64,000 bases of DNA from Sedimenticola_A sp040506425 (GCA_965224515.1 OZ245051.1:3286001-3350000), one strand, 5' to 3'; counted from the stretch's first letter, positions 16,973-28,520 are shown. Program-made: numbers and translations. The notes: generated from the letters alone by a model not told the origin.

Positions 16973-17728
16973 ATGAGTCTTACCCGTTTTCTCTCTACCC
17001 TGCTTCTCGGGCTGCTTCTGGGCAGCCAGGCCGTTTCAGCCCAGGAGTCGAACTCTGACGAGACGCAGCAGCTCTACGATATTGAACTGGTCGTGTTTGC
17101 CCGAAACAGCGCCGATGCCGGCAGCAGCGAAACCTGGCCTGAAGACGCAGGCAGCCCTGACATGAGCAGTGCCGTGGTACTGGGGCGCAAATCAGCCTCC
17201 ACTTCCCCCGGCGCCACCCTCATCGAGTATCTGCCCAAGAACACCCATCGACTCTCTGCAGAGAAAAACCGTCTGAAACGCAAAGGCGGGCAATACACCC
17301 CCCTGGTGCACCTGGCCTGGCGCCAACCCGGTTTCCCGAGAAAGCTTGCCCTGCCAATCTACCTGCGTTCACCCCAGACCACAGATTTTGATCAGCCCCT
17401 GCTGGAAGGCACCGCCACCATCAGTCTCGGGCGTTTCCTGCATGCCGATTTCGACCTGCTTCTGCGTCCAAAATACAACGTTATCAACAACAGCGACCCG
17501 CTCGCCTCTGCAATCCCCGGGCATCGCTTCCAGAGCCACCGCAAGATGCGCAGCGGCGAACTCCACTACCTTGATCACCCCAAGCTCGGCGTGCTGATAC
17601 AGATCGAAAAATACGAGGCCCCGGAGCCTGAGCCCGTGGTGGAAGAGGTACCCCTGGAAGCTCCCGTGCCCATACCCACCACCGCAGCCCCTCAGAGTCC
17701 TGCACCTGCGGCAGCACCGGCACAGTAA
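16973..17728 (+). CDS. csiV: CsiV-family periplasmic protein
   Basis: 251-residue exported protein. A signal peptide (1-23, ending VSAQ) precedes YDIELVVFARN, the conserved start of the CsiV family, and then the body of the domain to about residue 205. The tail (about 215-251) is a proline, glutamate and alanine-rich low-complexity segment. In Vibrio, CsiV is a peptidoglycan-binding activator of peptidoglycan polymerase, and its gene is adjacent to mfd, as here. The exact role in this organism is inferred. No clear ribosome site precedes ATG 16973. Confidence 0.8.
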   Translation: MSLTRFLSTLLLGLLLGSQAVSAQESNSDETQQLYDIELVVFARNSADAGSSETWPEDAGSPDMSSAVVLGRKSASTSPGATLIEYLPKNTHRLSAEKNRLKRKGGQYTPLVHLAWRQPGFPRKLALPIYLRSPQTTDFDQPLLEGTATISLGRFLHADFDLLLRPKYNVINNSDPLASAIPGHRFQSHRKMRSGELHYLDHPKLGVLIQIEKYEAPEPEPVVEEVPLEAPVPIPTTAAPQSPAPAAAPAQ

Positions 17729-17740
17729 CACCCCTTTCCC

Positions 17741-17809
17741 TGTAGGAGCCCAGTCCCCTGGGCGAAAAGCGCGTTGCAGAAAAATCGCCAGGGGGACCAT
17801 GCTCCTACG
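17741..17809. repeat. REP-like extragenic palindrome
   Basis: GTAGGAGCCCAGTCCCCTGG (17742-17761) and the following GCGA pair with a downstream arm ending CATGCTCCTAC, with only a few mismatches across 24 bases. A spacer of about 20 bases forms the loop. This GTAGGAG palindrome type is common as dispersed repeats in gammaproteobacterial genomes. Confidence 0.6.
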
Positions 17810-17930
17810 GCCACCCTGACCTGTAGACAGTATCCAGTTGATGCTTTCCCGATTTTCATTCAGTCACCACAATAGGGAAAGGCTATAATTAACCCAATAA
17901 CAGAATAATCGACCTCACCGCGGAGGCATC

Positions 17931-18365
17931 ATGACTGTTTTCTGGCGCGATCAGCTCAGCCTGGGCAATGAACTCATCGACATCGAGCACCGCTATCTGA
18001 TCTGCCTGGTCAATACCGTGACCCACTCACTGGCCCATCCCGAAGACAGCCTCGATGACCTGAAGTATGCCGTCGATCAGCTTGTGGACTACACCAAGAA
18101 ACACTTCGCCCACGAAGAGAAGATTCAGCTGAAGATACAATATGCCGGCTATGCAGATCACAAGGCCTCCCATCAGAAACTGATGGAAAAAATCGCCGAG
18201 GTTCAGAAGGAGGTCAAGGCCGTTGAAGAGCCCTCAGACCTGGAGGGGAAAGGTGACGAGATTGCAGAACTGCTGCGTACCTGGCTGCTGGATCATGTCA
18301 TCAAGGAGGACATGAAACTCAAGCCGCTGCTGGCTCGCTATCCCAAGAACATGATGCCGGATTAA
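17931..18365 (+). CDS. Bacteriohemerythrin
   Basis: 144-residue cytoplasmic four-helix protein that binds oxygen at a non-heme di-iron site. Expected ligands are visible: His in DIEHRYL (about 21), HFAHEE (about 58-63), HKASH (about 77-81) and HVIKED (about 123-128). The ribosome site GGAGG lies seven bases before ATG 17931. A TATAAT at 17884-17889 could be a -10 box but has only a weak -35. It may supply or buffer oxygen for respiratory enzymes, or sense oxygen; both are family-level inferences. Confidence 0.9.
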   Translation: MTVFWRDQLSLGNELIDIEHRYLICLVNTVTHSLAHPEDSLDDLKYAVDQLVDYTKKHFAHEEKIQLKIQYAGYADHKASHQKLMEKIAEVQKEVKAVEEPSDLEGKGDEIAELLRTWLLDHVIKEDMKLKPLLARYPKNMMPD

Positions 18366-18763
18366 GTCTGATTCGCTGTGCTTAAAGTGTAGAAATTCCA
18401 ACTTGGTCTGAAAGCCAGTACCAATTCGGTACTTCAGCTGCGCTTATCGTAACGGAAGCCCGAGGTTGATCCAGCTGGCGTCCGCTATTAGCCACAAGCA
18501 GACCTCAGATAGCTCTGGTCAGGTGACTGCTGTGCGACCGAAGCTGACATATCAGTATCAAACCCAGAGCAAGCGTCTTTCAGTAATAGCGGACATTATT
18601 ATTATGCATTGCAATAGACCGAGAACGGCCAAGAGCGGAAGTACGGAGCAACAATGCTGATAGGCCGCTACTACCACTAAGCAGTCAGTCAGCGGGCATT
18701 TCCCAATGGCAACTGCGCGACCATAGTAGACCTTTGCATCTATGCTTCCCTGCAAGCCTTGTA
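18366..18763. other. Gene-free stretch of about 400 bases
   Basis: No credible ORF, RNA or terminator was recognised between the hemerythrin and HD-GYP genes, which converge here. The short plus-strand ORF within it has no ribosome site or recognisable protein features. It may be degenerate sequence. Confidence 0.5.
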
Positions 18764-19777
18764 TCAAAAGGATTCCGGCAACAGATAACCCTTTTCTCGG
18801 AAAAGCCTCAGGCAAGCATCGACAACATTGTGGTCATAAATGGTCCCACTTCCCTTTTCGATCTCTGCAAGTGCAGGCTCTATACCTAAACCCGGTCGAT
18901 AGGGCCGATGAGAAAACATGGCTTCCACCACATCGGCTACTGCCATTATTCTGGCTTCAAGAAGAATTTCATCATTGCTGAGGCCATCGGGATACCCTGA
19001 ACCATCCATTCTCTCGTGGTGCTGCCTGACCATTTGGGCGATCGGCCATGGAAAATCAATGTCTTTGATAATCTCATAGCCCACCACAGGATGGGTCTTG
19101 ATTACGTTAAATTCATAGTCAGCGAGCTTACCGGGACGGTTGAGAATTTCAGACGGGACATAGATTTTTCCTAAATCATGTACAGTTCCAGCAAGCCTCA
19201 GCGCCTGAACTTTTTCTTCATCAAGGTCCATCTCTCGGGCTATTTCAACCGCGAGTTCGGAGACCCTTTCCTGGTGTCCGGCAGTGTAGGGATCTTTCTT
19301 TTCCACCGTACGCGCCATAGCGCTGATGGTCTGTTCGAGATTTCTCTGTAGACGCAACGTACGCTCATCCACAAGAGACTCAAGATGCTCCCGCATCATG
19401 TAGAGTTCCAAATGTACGCGAACTCTTGCCGCAACAATGGAAGGCGAAAACGGTTTTCTAATGTAATCTACAGCCCCAATGATCAGGCCTTGTCTTTCAT
19501 CCTCCACCTCATTCTTTGCGCTTATAAAAATAACTGGTATTGAGCTGGTTTCAGGGTATTCTTTTAGCTGTCTGCAAACTTCATACCCATTCATATCAGG
19601 CATCATGATGTCCAGCAGAATCAGATCCGGCATTGGATCACTACGCACCACCTCCAGGGCGGTCTTTCCATCAAGAGCGATCTTCAGATCATAATCCTCT
19701 GCTAGTATCTCACGCAGAACATCGATATTTTCAGGCACATCATCAACAAGGAGGAGAGTCTGCTTACCCGATTTCAT
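18764..19777 (-). CDS. HD-GYP response regulator (putative cyclic-di-GMP phosphodiesterase)
   Basis: 337 residues. An N-terminal receiver (about 5-122) has LLVDDVPENID, Asp in ILLDIMMPDMNG and Lys in IRKPFSP. A short coiled linker leads to an HD-GYP domain (about 150-330) with HDLGK and HHERMDGSGYP followed by DGL. HD-GYP domains hydrolyse cyclic-di-GMP. The start overlaps the large hybrid kinase stop by four bases (ATGA), so it is the likely output partner of that kinase. The kinase is broken by an insertion, so this regulator may now lack its normal input. Confidence 0.92.
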   Translation of the reverse strand: MKSGKQTLLLVDDVPENIDVLREILAEDYDLKIALDGKTALEVVRSDPMPDLILLDIMMPDMNGYEVCRQLKEYPETSSIPVIFISAKNEVEDERQGLIIGAVDYIRKPFSPSIVAARVRVHLELYMMREHLESLVDERTLRLQRNLEQTISAMARTVEKKDPYTAGHQERVSELAVEIAREMDLDEEKVQALRLAGTVHDLGKIYVPSEILNRPGKLADYEFNVIKTHPVVGYEIIKDIDFPWPIAQMVRQHHERMDGSGYPDGLSNDEILLEARIMAVADVVEAMFSHRPYRPGLGIEPALAEIEKGSGTIYDHNVVDACLRLFREKGYLLPESF

Positions 19778-22700
19778 AGCCTACTCCTATCATTTTCCTG
19801 CAACCCAATCCCCAATGACTCGACAATCTGACCAAGAAGTTCCCGCGCCTGCTTAAAACGATACCTGCTCACAAGGTTCCTCAGGTTCTTTATCTGTTCT
19901 TCATACTTTTCTTCATTCATCTGCAGATATATCTCGTCGACAAGATCCACCGAATCGCCGTTGAAGTTCTCCAGCAGTTTATCGAGTTCCTTTAGCTGCG
20001 GTGATAATTCTGCGAGCCTTTTGTTCCCCTTTTCCTCACCCAATAAGGGTTCTGTTTTCTCAATAAGGCCTCTCAATTCTCCTAGAACCAGGGTCAACGC
20101 CGCGAGCACACTTGCCAATCTCGGTTCAATCTCATCTTTGCTATTACGCTCAATGCAAGCGCGTTCCAGATCCTCTGCTACAAGTTGAACGTGGCCTGCA
20201 CCAATAGCGCCAGACGTGCTCTTGAGATTATGCGCCAGGCGCATGGAAGCCTCTTTGTCCTCGTCATCAAAAGATTCGTTGAATTGCTTTTCGAAATCCC
20301 TGTAGTTTTCATAAAATCGCGAGAGAAGCCTGATATAACCGGACTTGCTACCTCTTACCATCCTTAGGCCTCTCTCGGGATCAATGCTTTCAAGACGACC
20401 AAGGTCCAGCCCTATCTCACCGGAATTATCAATTGCTGCATCATTGCCTGGAGGTGATCCCATCGGCACTGCAGGTGAAATCCATTTTGCCATGGTTTCA
20501 AACAACTCATTCACATTGACAGGTTTCGTAACAAAGTCATTCATGCCTGACGCCATTGCACTTTGGCGATCCTCTTCCATAGCTGCTGCCGTCATAGCGA
20601 TAACCGGAAGCACTTTAAGCTGCTTACGTTCACGCAGCTTCCGGGTTGCGATAAGACCATCCATCTTAGGCATATGAATATCCATGAGCACACCATCGAA
20701 TACTTCACTATCCAGAATATCGAGTGCCTCTTGTCCATCATTTGCCACCGTCACCACACACCCTATACCGCTTAAAACATCAAGTGCCAATTCCTGGTTA
20801 ATTTCATTATCCTCAACCAAAAGAATCCTGGAACCTCTCAGGTGCCTGATCGATTCGATCCTGTCCACCTCATGAGATACATCTGTAAGGGTACTAACCG
20901 GCGTATAACCCAAGGCATCGACAATGCTATTCAGTAGAGAAGATGGATTGACTGGCTTGACCAGAATAGCTGACAACTCAAGATCACCCTGCTCACTTCG
21001 TAATTCATCTATACCATAAGCTGTCACCATGATGATTGCAGGCGGCATGGATAATCCAGGTTTCTTTTCAATATTCTGTAGCGTCTCCAGTCCATCCATA
21101 CCGGGCATTTTCCAATCGATTACCAAAAGATCGTATGCCTCGTTCGCCTGCACTGCAGCCTCCAGATACTCCATTGCAGATTCACCTGAAGATACTGATT
21201 TAACCTGCATCCCAAAACTTCCGATCAGGTTAACAAGTATCTCTCTGGCAGTAGAATTATCGTCTGCTACCAGAACCCTGGAGTTTTCGATTTTATGCGG
21301 GAGCAGTTTGGACACTGAAGCAGGCGCCTTGCCATAACCCTGTTGTACCGTGAAATAAAAACGACTTCCCTCTCCCTGATCGCTTTCGCAACCCATCTCA
21401 CCCCCCATCATCTCTACCAGTCGCTCTGATATCACCAGACCAAGCCCTGTACCGCCGTAGCGCCTGGAAATCGAACTATCAGCCTGTGTGAACGCGTTAA
21501 ACAGACGGGCTTTCTGCTCTTCAGTCATACCGATGCCGGTATCTCTCACATCAAACCTCAGGGTAACTCCGTCATGTGAGGACGCTTCAACACGGCAACT
21601 GATTATCACCTCCCCCTCATCGGTAAACTTCACTGCATTGCTGCCCAAGTTTGCCAAGACCTGGCCAAGCCTTAACGGGTCACCAATCAGTGCAAGGGGA
21701 ACATTCGGGTCGATATCAAAGGCAAACTCCAACCCTTTCTCTTCTGCCTTTAATCCCACCAGGTTAGAGAGGTTGTCCAGAACTTTTTCCAAGCGATAAT
21801 CGATGGTCTCGATTACGATCCTGCCTGCCTCGATTTTGGAAAAATCCAGAATGTCATTAATAATGCCAAGCAGTGTCTCTGCCGAAGTCTCTGCCTTTCT
21901 GATGTAATTCTCCTGCTTGGCGTTCAATCCTGACTGCAGTGCCAGACTTGCCATACCGATAATGGCATTCAGCGGCGTTCTTATCTCATGACTCATGGTA
22001 GCAAGAAAGGATGACTTGGCACGGTTTGCTGACTCTGCATCCGCCTTCGCCTGCTCAAGTTCAGCCATTATCCGTCTGGTCTCTGTTATATCCTGGACAA
22101 CACCCAACATGTGCAGTGGTTGACCGCTATCGTCACGTACCACGTCCCCTCGCTCCAACAGCCAGCGTACAGTACCGTCAGGCCAAACGACGCGATGTTC
22201 GACATCGTAGACAGCCCCCGTTTCAATACTGGCAGTCACCGCTGACTGGACCATGTCCCGGTCATCAGGGTGGATTGCGCCGATAAAGTTGTCGTATGAC
22301 GTATCCAACGCCCCTTCTTCATACCCGAACAGGGGGGCGATCTGTCTCGACCAGTGGAGATTCCCGTCCACAATATTGAAGTCCCATGCCCCGATTTCAG
22401 AGAATTTCAGTGCACGCTGAAATCGCTCTTCACTCTCCTGAAGTCGCCTTGACCACTCCACGCGTTCACCTATGTCATGAACGTAGGCCATCAACAGTTC
22501 ACCCTCTTCGTATACCAGTCTATTGGTGCTGATCTCTACATTGATAAGCTCACCTTTCCGATTTCTGATCACAGTCTCGATGCGCATCGAACCACTCTTG
22601 TCGATACCCTGCACAAACTCCGGCCAACTCTCCCTGGAGAGACGCTGATCGAAGTCATAAGCGTGCATTCCATTGGTCAACTCTTTGCTGCTATATCCCA

Positions 22701-23505
22701 ATAGCTCGCATGCAGCCGGGTTCACATCGATAAATACCCCTGTCACGGCATCGATAAGAAAAAATCCTTCTGCTGAACTCTCGATAGAACTCTCTGCTAT
22801 ATAGAGCTGCCTCTCTTTCTGCTTGCGCTCTGAAATATCGGTGATGATATCGGCGATGAAGAGTGGGTCACCTTCTGAAGTTTTCACAACGAAATAATTC
22901 TCAATTGTCGGGATAGCTCTTCCATCCAGAGATACCAACTCCAACTCGCCTGTCCACTGGCCCTTGTCCATCAGGATCGGCATGATTTCGGTAGCGATTT
23001 TTTCCTTTGCCCAAGCGGAGTAGAAACTGGCAAAGCTCATCTCCTTGGTCACATCTTCATCACCAATCCCGCACATCTTCTTGAGCCGTGGGTTCATATA
23101 CGTAATGATGGAATCCGGCCGCGCCATACCTATTCCCTGCCCAGACTCTTCACTCATCATCTTGAATAGTTTTAACTGATTACCAATTTCCACTGCGGAT
23201 TGCCGTGCAATTTCCGCATCGGTTATGGCTGCATCAAGGTCCCGCTCCCTCTTTTTCTGAAGGGTTACGTTCTTAACAATCCCTTCTGCACCCACTATCT
23301 TCTCTTCCTTGTCATATAGAGAGTGCTCGCTCATCTCCAGGATCTGCTCCTCACCATTTGACGAAAAATACATTTCAAAAACCTGCGGTGTATCTCCGTT
23401 CAGGGCAGTAACGAAAGCTTCTGTACCTTTCTTAATAGTCTCATCGTTCCACTCAACCAATTCAGACCAACTCTTTCCGATGATCTCCGCCCGGGTAAGA
23501 CCCAA
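19774..23505 (-). pseudogene. C-terminal part of insertion-split hybrid sensor kinase
   Basis: 1,243 codons remaining after the IS element. It contains the rest of a PAS domain (GLTRAEIIGKSWSEL), three to four more PAS/PAC domains to about residue 480, a HisKA domain with SHEIRTPLNAIIG (His near 507), an ATPase domain with DTGIGM and GTGLGLVIS, two receiver domains (Asp in VIDWKMPGMDG and LMDIHMPKMDG) and an Hpt domain (AHNLKSTSGAIG, near 1,090). The apparent TTG start at 23505 is only the insertion edge. Expression would need read-through from the transposase. It overlaps the HD-GYP regulator by four bases. Confidence 0.88.
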
Positions 23506-23514
23506 CTGTAGTGG

Positions 23515-24360
23515 TCAACAAATCCTGGACAGTGATTTAAGTTTTTTCTCAGTCAGAGCCGGTGGCAGCCCCCCATTGAACTGATGCGGCCGCCCCCAGT
23601 TGTAGTAATCCATCAAGTATCGCCCAACATCCACTTCGGCCTCAGCCAGGGACGGATACCCCAAGCTCGGTATCCATTCCGTTTTCAAGCTCCTGAATAA
23701 CCGTTCCATTGGTGCGTTGTCCCAGCAGTTACCTCGACGGCTCATGCTTTGTTCTATGCGATACCGCCATAATCGCTGTCGGAATAGGCGGCTGGCATAC
23801 TGGCTTCCCTGGTCCGAGTGAAACATCACACCTTCCGGCTTGCCACGCTGCTCGTAGGCCCGCTCCAGGGCTTTCACCACCAGCGGACCATCCGGATGGT
23901 TGGAGATCGCCCAACCCACCACCCGCCGCGCGTACAGGTCCAGGACGACGGCTAAGTAGCGCCACCGGCCACCCGCCCACAAGTAGGTGATGTCGCCACA
24001 CCAGACAGTATCCGGTTGCTCAGGCGTGAACTCCCGGTTCAGCACGTTCGCTATATCCGGTCGCTCCACCGTGGCCTGACGATACTTGTGCGGCCCCGGC
24101 TGTTTGCAGACTAGCTGATGCTCTCGCATCAGCCCTCTGACCTTGTATCGGCCGATCTCGTAGCCACGTTCCCGCATCATACTGACTATTGTTCGACTAC
24201 CTGCAGAACCGCGACTTTGCGTAAATATCGCGTTGACCTCGGCACCCAACTCCAGCCGCTGCCGATCCACCTTTCGCCGCCGCTGCCGGTAGCCGTAGTA
24301 ACAAGACCGGGCAATTCCGAAGGCCGAACAGATAACTTCCACGTCTTCCTGCTCTCTCAA
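23515..24360 (-). CDS. IS3-family transposase OrfB (catalytic part)
   Basis: DDE integrase-fold transposase of 281 residues as an isolated frame. Catalytic residues are visible: Asp in WCGDITYLW, Asp in FHSDQGSQYAS and Glu in CWDNAPMERLF. It contains an N-terminal HTH_21-like segment and ends ten bases inside the element. In this family it is made as an OrfAB fusion by a -1 frameshift at AAAAAAG; the -1 frame continues open from there (KKGYSSLDVRRDRSYA) into this ORF. Frame and catalytic motifs are intact, so the element may still be active. Confidence 0.94.
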   Translation of the reverse strand: MREQEDVEVICSAFGIARSCYYGYRQRRRKVDRQRLELGAEVNAIFTQSRGSAGSRTIVSMMRERGYEIGRYKVRGLMREHQLVCKQPGPHKYRQATVERPDIANVLNREFTPEQPDTVWCGDITYLWAGGRWRYLAVVLDLYARRVVGWAISNHPDGPLVVKALERAYEQRGKPEGVMFHSDQGSQYASRLFRQRLWRYRIEQSMSRRGNCWDNAPMERLFRSLKTEWIPSLGYPSLAEAEVDVGRYLMDYYNWGRPHQFNGGLPPALTEKKLKSLSRIC

Positions 24361-24368
24361 TCGGTCGA

Positions 24369-24677
24369 TCAGCGCGTATGATCGATCTCGTCGGACATCA
24401 AGAGAGCTGTAGCCTTTTTTAATATCGCTTTCTCCCGCTCCAGCCGGTTAATCCGGGCTTCCAACTCCTGGATGCGTTGCTGATCTGGGGTCAGGGCCTT
24501 GGTCTTCGGCGTGACGCCATCCCGTTCGCCCCGGAGTTGCTTTACCCACCGTTGCAGCGATGTCTGTCCGACATCCAGCGAACGGCAAGCTTCGGCTATC
24601 GAGTACCCCTGATCAAGTACCAGGCAGGCCGCGTCACGCTTGAACTGCGGCGAAAACGATCTTCTTTGTCTTGTCAT
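24369..24677 (-). CDS. IS3-family OrfA (DNA-binding part)
   Basis: 102-residue protein with a helix-turn-helix of the HTH_8/transposase-8 type (FKRDAACLVLDQGYSIAEAC and the following SLDVGQTSLQRWVKQL) and a leucine-zipper-like helix (RIQELEARINRLEREKAILKK split near 68-88). It binds the element ends. Its 3' end overlaps the frameshift window that leads into OrfB. Confidence 0.93.
   Translation of the reverse strand: MTRQRRSFSPQFKRDAACLVLDQGYSIAEACRSLDVGQTSLQRWVKQLRGERDGVTPKTKALTPDQQRIQELEARINRLEREKAILKKATALLMSDEIDHTR
24414..24420 (-). other. Programmed -1 frameshift site of the IS element
   Basis: A AAA AAG slippery heptamer (TTTTTT plus C on the plus strand), in the orfA reading frame and before its stop. 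Slipping back one base joins OrfA to OrfB, as in many IS3-family elements. Confidence 0.75.
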
Positions 24678-24731
24678 TGAACACCTCGTCTACGGTGGCA
24701 AGATTACCACCTATCTTGGTGTCCAGGTTCA

Positions 24732-27700
24732 TTAGGCCACTACAAACAATGACTCAACGCCTTCATTGATGTAAGTCACCCTGCCTTCCAGATCGAGGCT
24801 AAAAAAACCGTACTCATCCTTGACGCTCTCCACCAACCCCCTGTATCGGCCCTCGCTTTCCCGCAACCTCTCTTCTGCCTCTTTTCTTTCAGAAATATCA
24901 ATATGAGAACCGTAAAGTCTTTCCGGTTTACCCTGCTTATCCAAATCAACACGATAGTCCACAAGGGCATACTGTGTTGAACCATCCCTTCTAACCAGGC
25001 GGTATTCAAAGCGATCAGCCTCTTTTACCTCCCCCCTCAAGATGAGGTCCAATCGTTCTACCAGGAGCCCCTTATCACCTTCAGCAACAAACTCATTTAT
25101 AAAATAGTCGAACTTGATAAGATGACCGCCTTCAGCTTTGGCAGAGGTATTAAGCAGGGCAAAAAATGTATCGCCAAGAAGGAACTCCATGACAACCAAA
25201 TCAAGTTCCCAATAAGCCAGACCTGCCACATCAGCTGCAGATGCGAGTTGATTTTCACGGTGCAGAACCGCCTCTTCGGCCTCTTTCCGTTGTCGTATCT
25301 CAACCGTTAGCCTGCGGTTCCAGTAGAGAATAATTGTCAGCACAAAGAGGAAGAACACAAGTAACTGCCATACCAGGGAATAGTCTCCCTGCTTCTCGAA
25401 ATGGATCGCCATCCAGCGGTTAAAGATTGTGGTACGTTCACTATTCGGTATTGAATTCAGTGCCTTCTGGAGAATGTTCACCAACACAGGCCAATCATCC
25501 CGAACAGCCATAGCCTGTTCATTGGAATAGGGTGTTTCACCTACACTGCGAATATTGTGCAGATGATGCTTACTCAGGTAATAAGCAGCAGTTACCGCAT
25601 TTCCAACAAAGATGTCCGCATCGCCGTCTGAAACCATAATCAGGCCATCAGCCGGTGATTTTACAGGGATAAGATTGAGTTTCGGATAGTCCTTTCGAAG
25701 CCAATCGTGGATCGCGTAATTCTCTGCAACCGCTACACGCATCCCGGAGAGATTTTCCAATTCACCAACATAGGAGATTGTATCGCCGGCATATATATTG
25801 ATTGGCATTGAGACATAAGGTTGGGTGAATTCCAGATACTCTTCACGCTGCCGGGTTCGGGAAACAGAGGCGAACATATCCGCCTGTTTCGTTTTAACCG
25901 CAGCCACCCCTTCCGACCATGTGAGTTCGGAAGCGATCTCTAAACGTACTCCCAGTATTTTCTCGAGCTGCCCCAGGTAATCAACCGATATTCCCTGGTA
26001 CTCACCATCCTCCTCCCTGTACTCCACTGGCGCCCAGTCTGGATCGAGGACGACCCTAATCACCGGATGCTCATCAAGCCATTGTTGTTCTCTATCGGTA
26101 AGCTGAAACAGGGTTGCTTCGGGGCCGCTGACAAACCACTTACCCATGATCGCAGAAAGCTCGTTCTGCTCTATATCATGGATCGCCTTGTTCAACGCAG
26201 AGTGAAGGTATGGAGTATCCTCCCTGATCAGGAAGCCGCCATCCAGGGGGATAGGCATAGTGTAAACAGCGCTGATATCCGTCAACTGCGTGGATTTCAG
26301 GTGAAAAGATAAGGGACCAGGAAGCTCCAGCATATAGTCCGCCTGCCCATTGATCAGTAGCGCCAACCCCTCCTCGACGCTTCTAACATCCACTATCTTG
26401 TTACGTTCTCGCAGGGTGTCTACCAATGCTACCGGCAGTCCAACTCTTACGGCAACTTTCGCACCTTTAAGGGCAGCCGCATCAATCGCTGGTTCATCTT
26501 CCCCTTTGGCGTAGAGTGAGACATAGCTGCGAACGACCCTGGCACTTTTCAGGTAGCCACTATCTTTGCGGGCTGCACCAAAACCCAGGAAGCCTGCCAC
26601 TTGTGTCTTACGATCTTTGATCGCTCCAAAAAACTCCATATTCTCTTGAGGAATCAGTATGACCTTGATGCCGAGGCGCCTCTCAATGGCCACTGCATAA
26701 TCAGAGATAATTCCACTGATCTCACCACTATCATCTACGTACTGATATGGTGGTGTCTTCGACAGCGTATGAATTTTCAATACTGGATTTGCTTGCAGCC
26801 ATGCCTTCTCATTACTGGTGATATTCAGCGACTTCTCTGCTCTATGAATGCCGTACCATTTACTGAGAATAGAGGGCAATTCGTTGCGCTCTATATCATC
26901 AATCGCCTTGTTCAGCACAGAGTGCAGCGGTGCTGCATCTTCTCTGACCAGAAGTCCTCCATCCATGGGTGAATTAGCGTAGGTATATACCTCCTGAATG
27001 CTACTCAAATGGGTACTCTTCAGGTGAAAGTCGACAAACTCACTCAACTCCAGAATATAGTCCACTTTCCCTGAAATCAGGGCTGCAATACACTCTTCAA
27101 CAGACTGCGCTTCGACAATCCTGTTATGTTCACGCAGCTTCTTTAGTTGCGTGAAGGGCATTCCTCTTCTCACCATGATGGTTGCATCACGCAGGGTGTC
27201 TATATCCACTTCCGGTAAACCGGTTCCCTTGGTGAACAGGGAGACATAACCACTCACAACGGGATGACTGCGAAGATACCCCTTATCCGCTCGGCCTTCT
27301 CCAAACCCGACAAAGCCGGACAAAACGGATTGCTGTTCTTCTATAAACGAGAAAAACCTACCGTTATCCTGGGGAACCAGGCGAATCTCCACACCAAGTC
27401 GTTTCTCCAGGGACTTGGTGTAATCCTGAATAATGCCACTGCCCCGCCCACCTTCATCGACATAGCTAAATGGAGGGGCCGCTTCCAGCATTCTGAGTTC
27501 GACAACCGGATGGCGCTTCAACCAGGCTCTCTCCTGGTCTGATATATTGGCTAGAGTGCCTTCAGGTTTGTAAAAAAACTGCTTATCAATCTCAACGCTC
27601 TTGGTGAACCCCAACTGGGCGTAAATTTCAGCTAATTTCTGAAAGCGAGAAGATTCAACGCTGCCGAGTTGAATAAACCCGGGGACAATCATCTTCTCTG

Positions 27701-28520
27701 TTTCCCTGGCCTGATACTGAAGATGATCCGAGGTTAGATTTTTTGTGTTGAATTTATCCAGTATAAGATTTATCACTTCTTCCTGGTTATGAAGCGCGTA
27801 ACGCCACCCCTTCAGAGTAGCCCTGCGAATACGCTCCACTCGGTCGGGATGCCCCCTGATCTCGTGTTCCGTGGTAAACAGGTTGTCACCATAAAAATCG
27901 ACACCGTAATCTCTGGGGTCAATGACATTAATTTCTATACCCTGCTCCCGGAACCAGAAAGGTTGGTCAGTGACATAGGCTGAATAGGCGTCAACGGCAC
28001 CTTCCCAAAGATCCCTCTTTCTGAAACTGGTCTGCTGAGGTTCGACTTTATCTAGACTTCCCAACGTGTTGAGCAACATTGCCAGAAGAGGTGCATCGCT
28101 CTGCGCTTTGTAGTCGAACATAACCCGCTTTCCAGCCAGATCGAAAGGCGTTCGAATGCCTGAGTCCTTTAGCGTTGTAAAAACAAGCGGCGAGTGCTGG
28201 AACAACTGAGCCAGCAGCACCACCGGTTCCCCTTTTTGGCGTGAAAGGAGCAAACCCGCATCGGCAACACCGTACTCGGCCCTGCCTGCCAGAACTTCAT
28301 CGATGGGGCTGGTGGCAGGATCACGTTCCCGCAATTCCACATCCAGTCCCTCTTCGGCATAGAAGCCCTTTTCAATCGCAGCGTAATAACCCGCAAACTG
28401 GAACTGATGGAACCACTTGAGCTGAATGGTGACTTTTTGAAGGCTTTCTGCACTCAGGGTGGGGGCAAAAGCAATAAAAATAAGGATAACGACTAACTTT
28501 GATACGCGTCTAGCTAACAT
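24732..28520 (-). pseudogene. N-terminal part of insertion-split hybrid sensor kinase (multi-SBP sensor)
   Basis: From ATG 28520 (signal peptide MLARRVSK through TLSA; GTG 28547 is an alternative) this part holds an NMT1/THI5-like substrate-binding domain (about 28-255: KWFHQFQFAGYYAAIEKG) and three SBP_bac_3-like periplasmic domains, at about 330-555, 570-800 and 810-1,045, each opened by a W-L-x-x-[HN]-P-V motif. A membrane helix (about 1,060-1,080), then PAS/PAC domains follow. It runs into the IS and stops after three added residues (VVA). Alone it has sensing domains but no kinase. Removing IS plus one AAC gives an in-frame protein of about 2,501 residues. Confidence 0.88.

Larger units (their letters stand above)
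23507..24744 (-). mobile_element. IS3-family insertion sequence, complete
   Basis: 1,238-bp element with imperfect terminal inverted repeats: both ends begin TGTAGTGG and share CCTGGACA about 18 bases in. It is flanked by a 3-bp direct repeat AAC (23504-23506 and 24745-24747), typical of IS3-family target duplication. It carries overlapping orfA and orfB on the minus strand with a programmed frameshift site AAAAAAG (24420-24414). It is inserted inside a large hybrid sensor kinase gene in the same transcriptional direction. Confidence 0.95.

Noticed and set aside
18466..18660. Short plus-strand ORF in the gene-free stretch after the hemerythrin gene
   Set aside because: No ribosome site, no recognisable protein features and low-quality composition.
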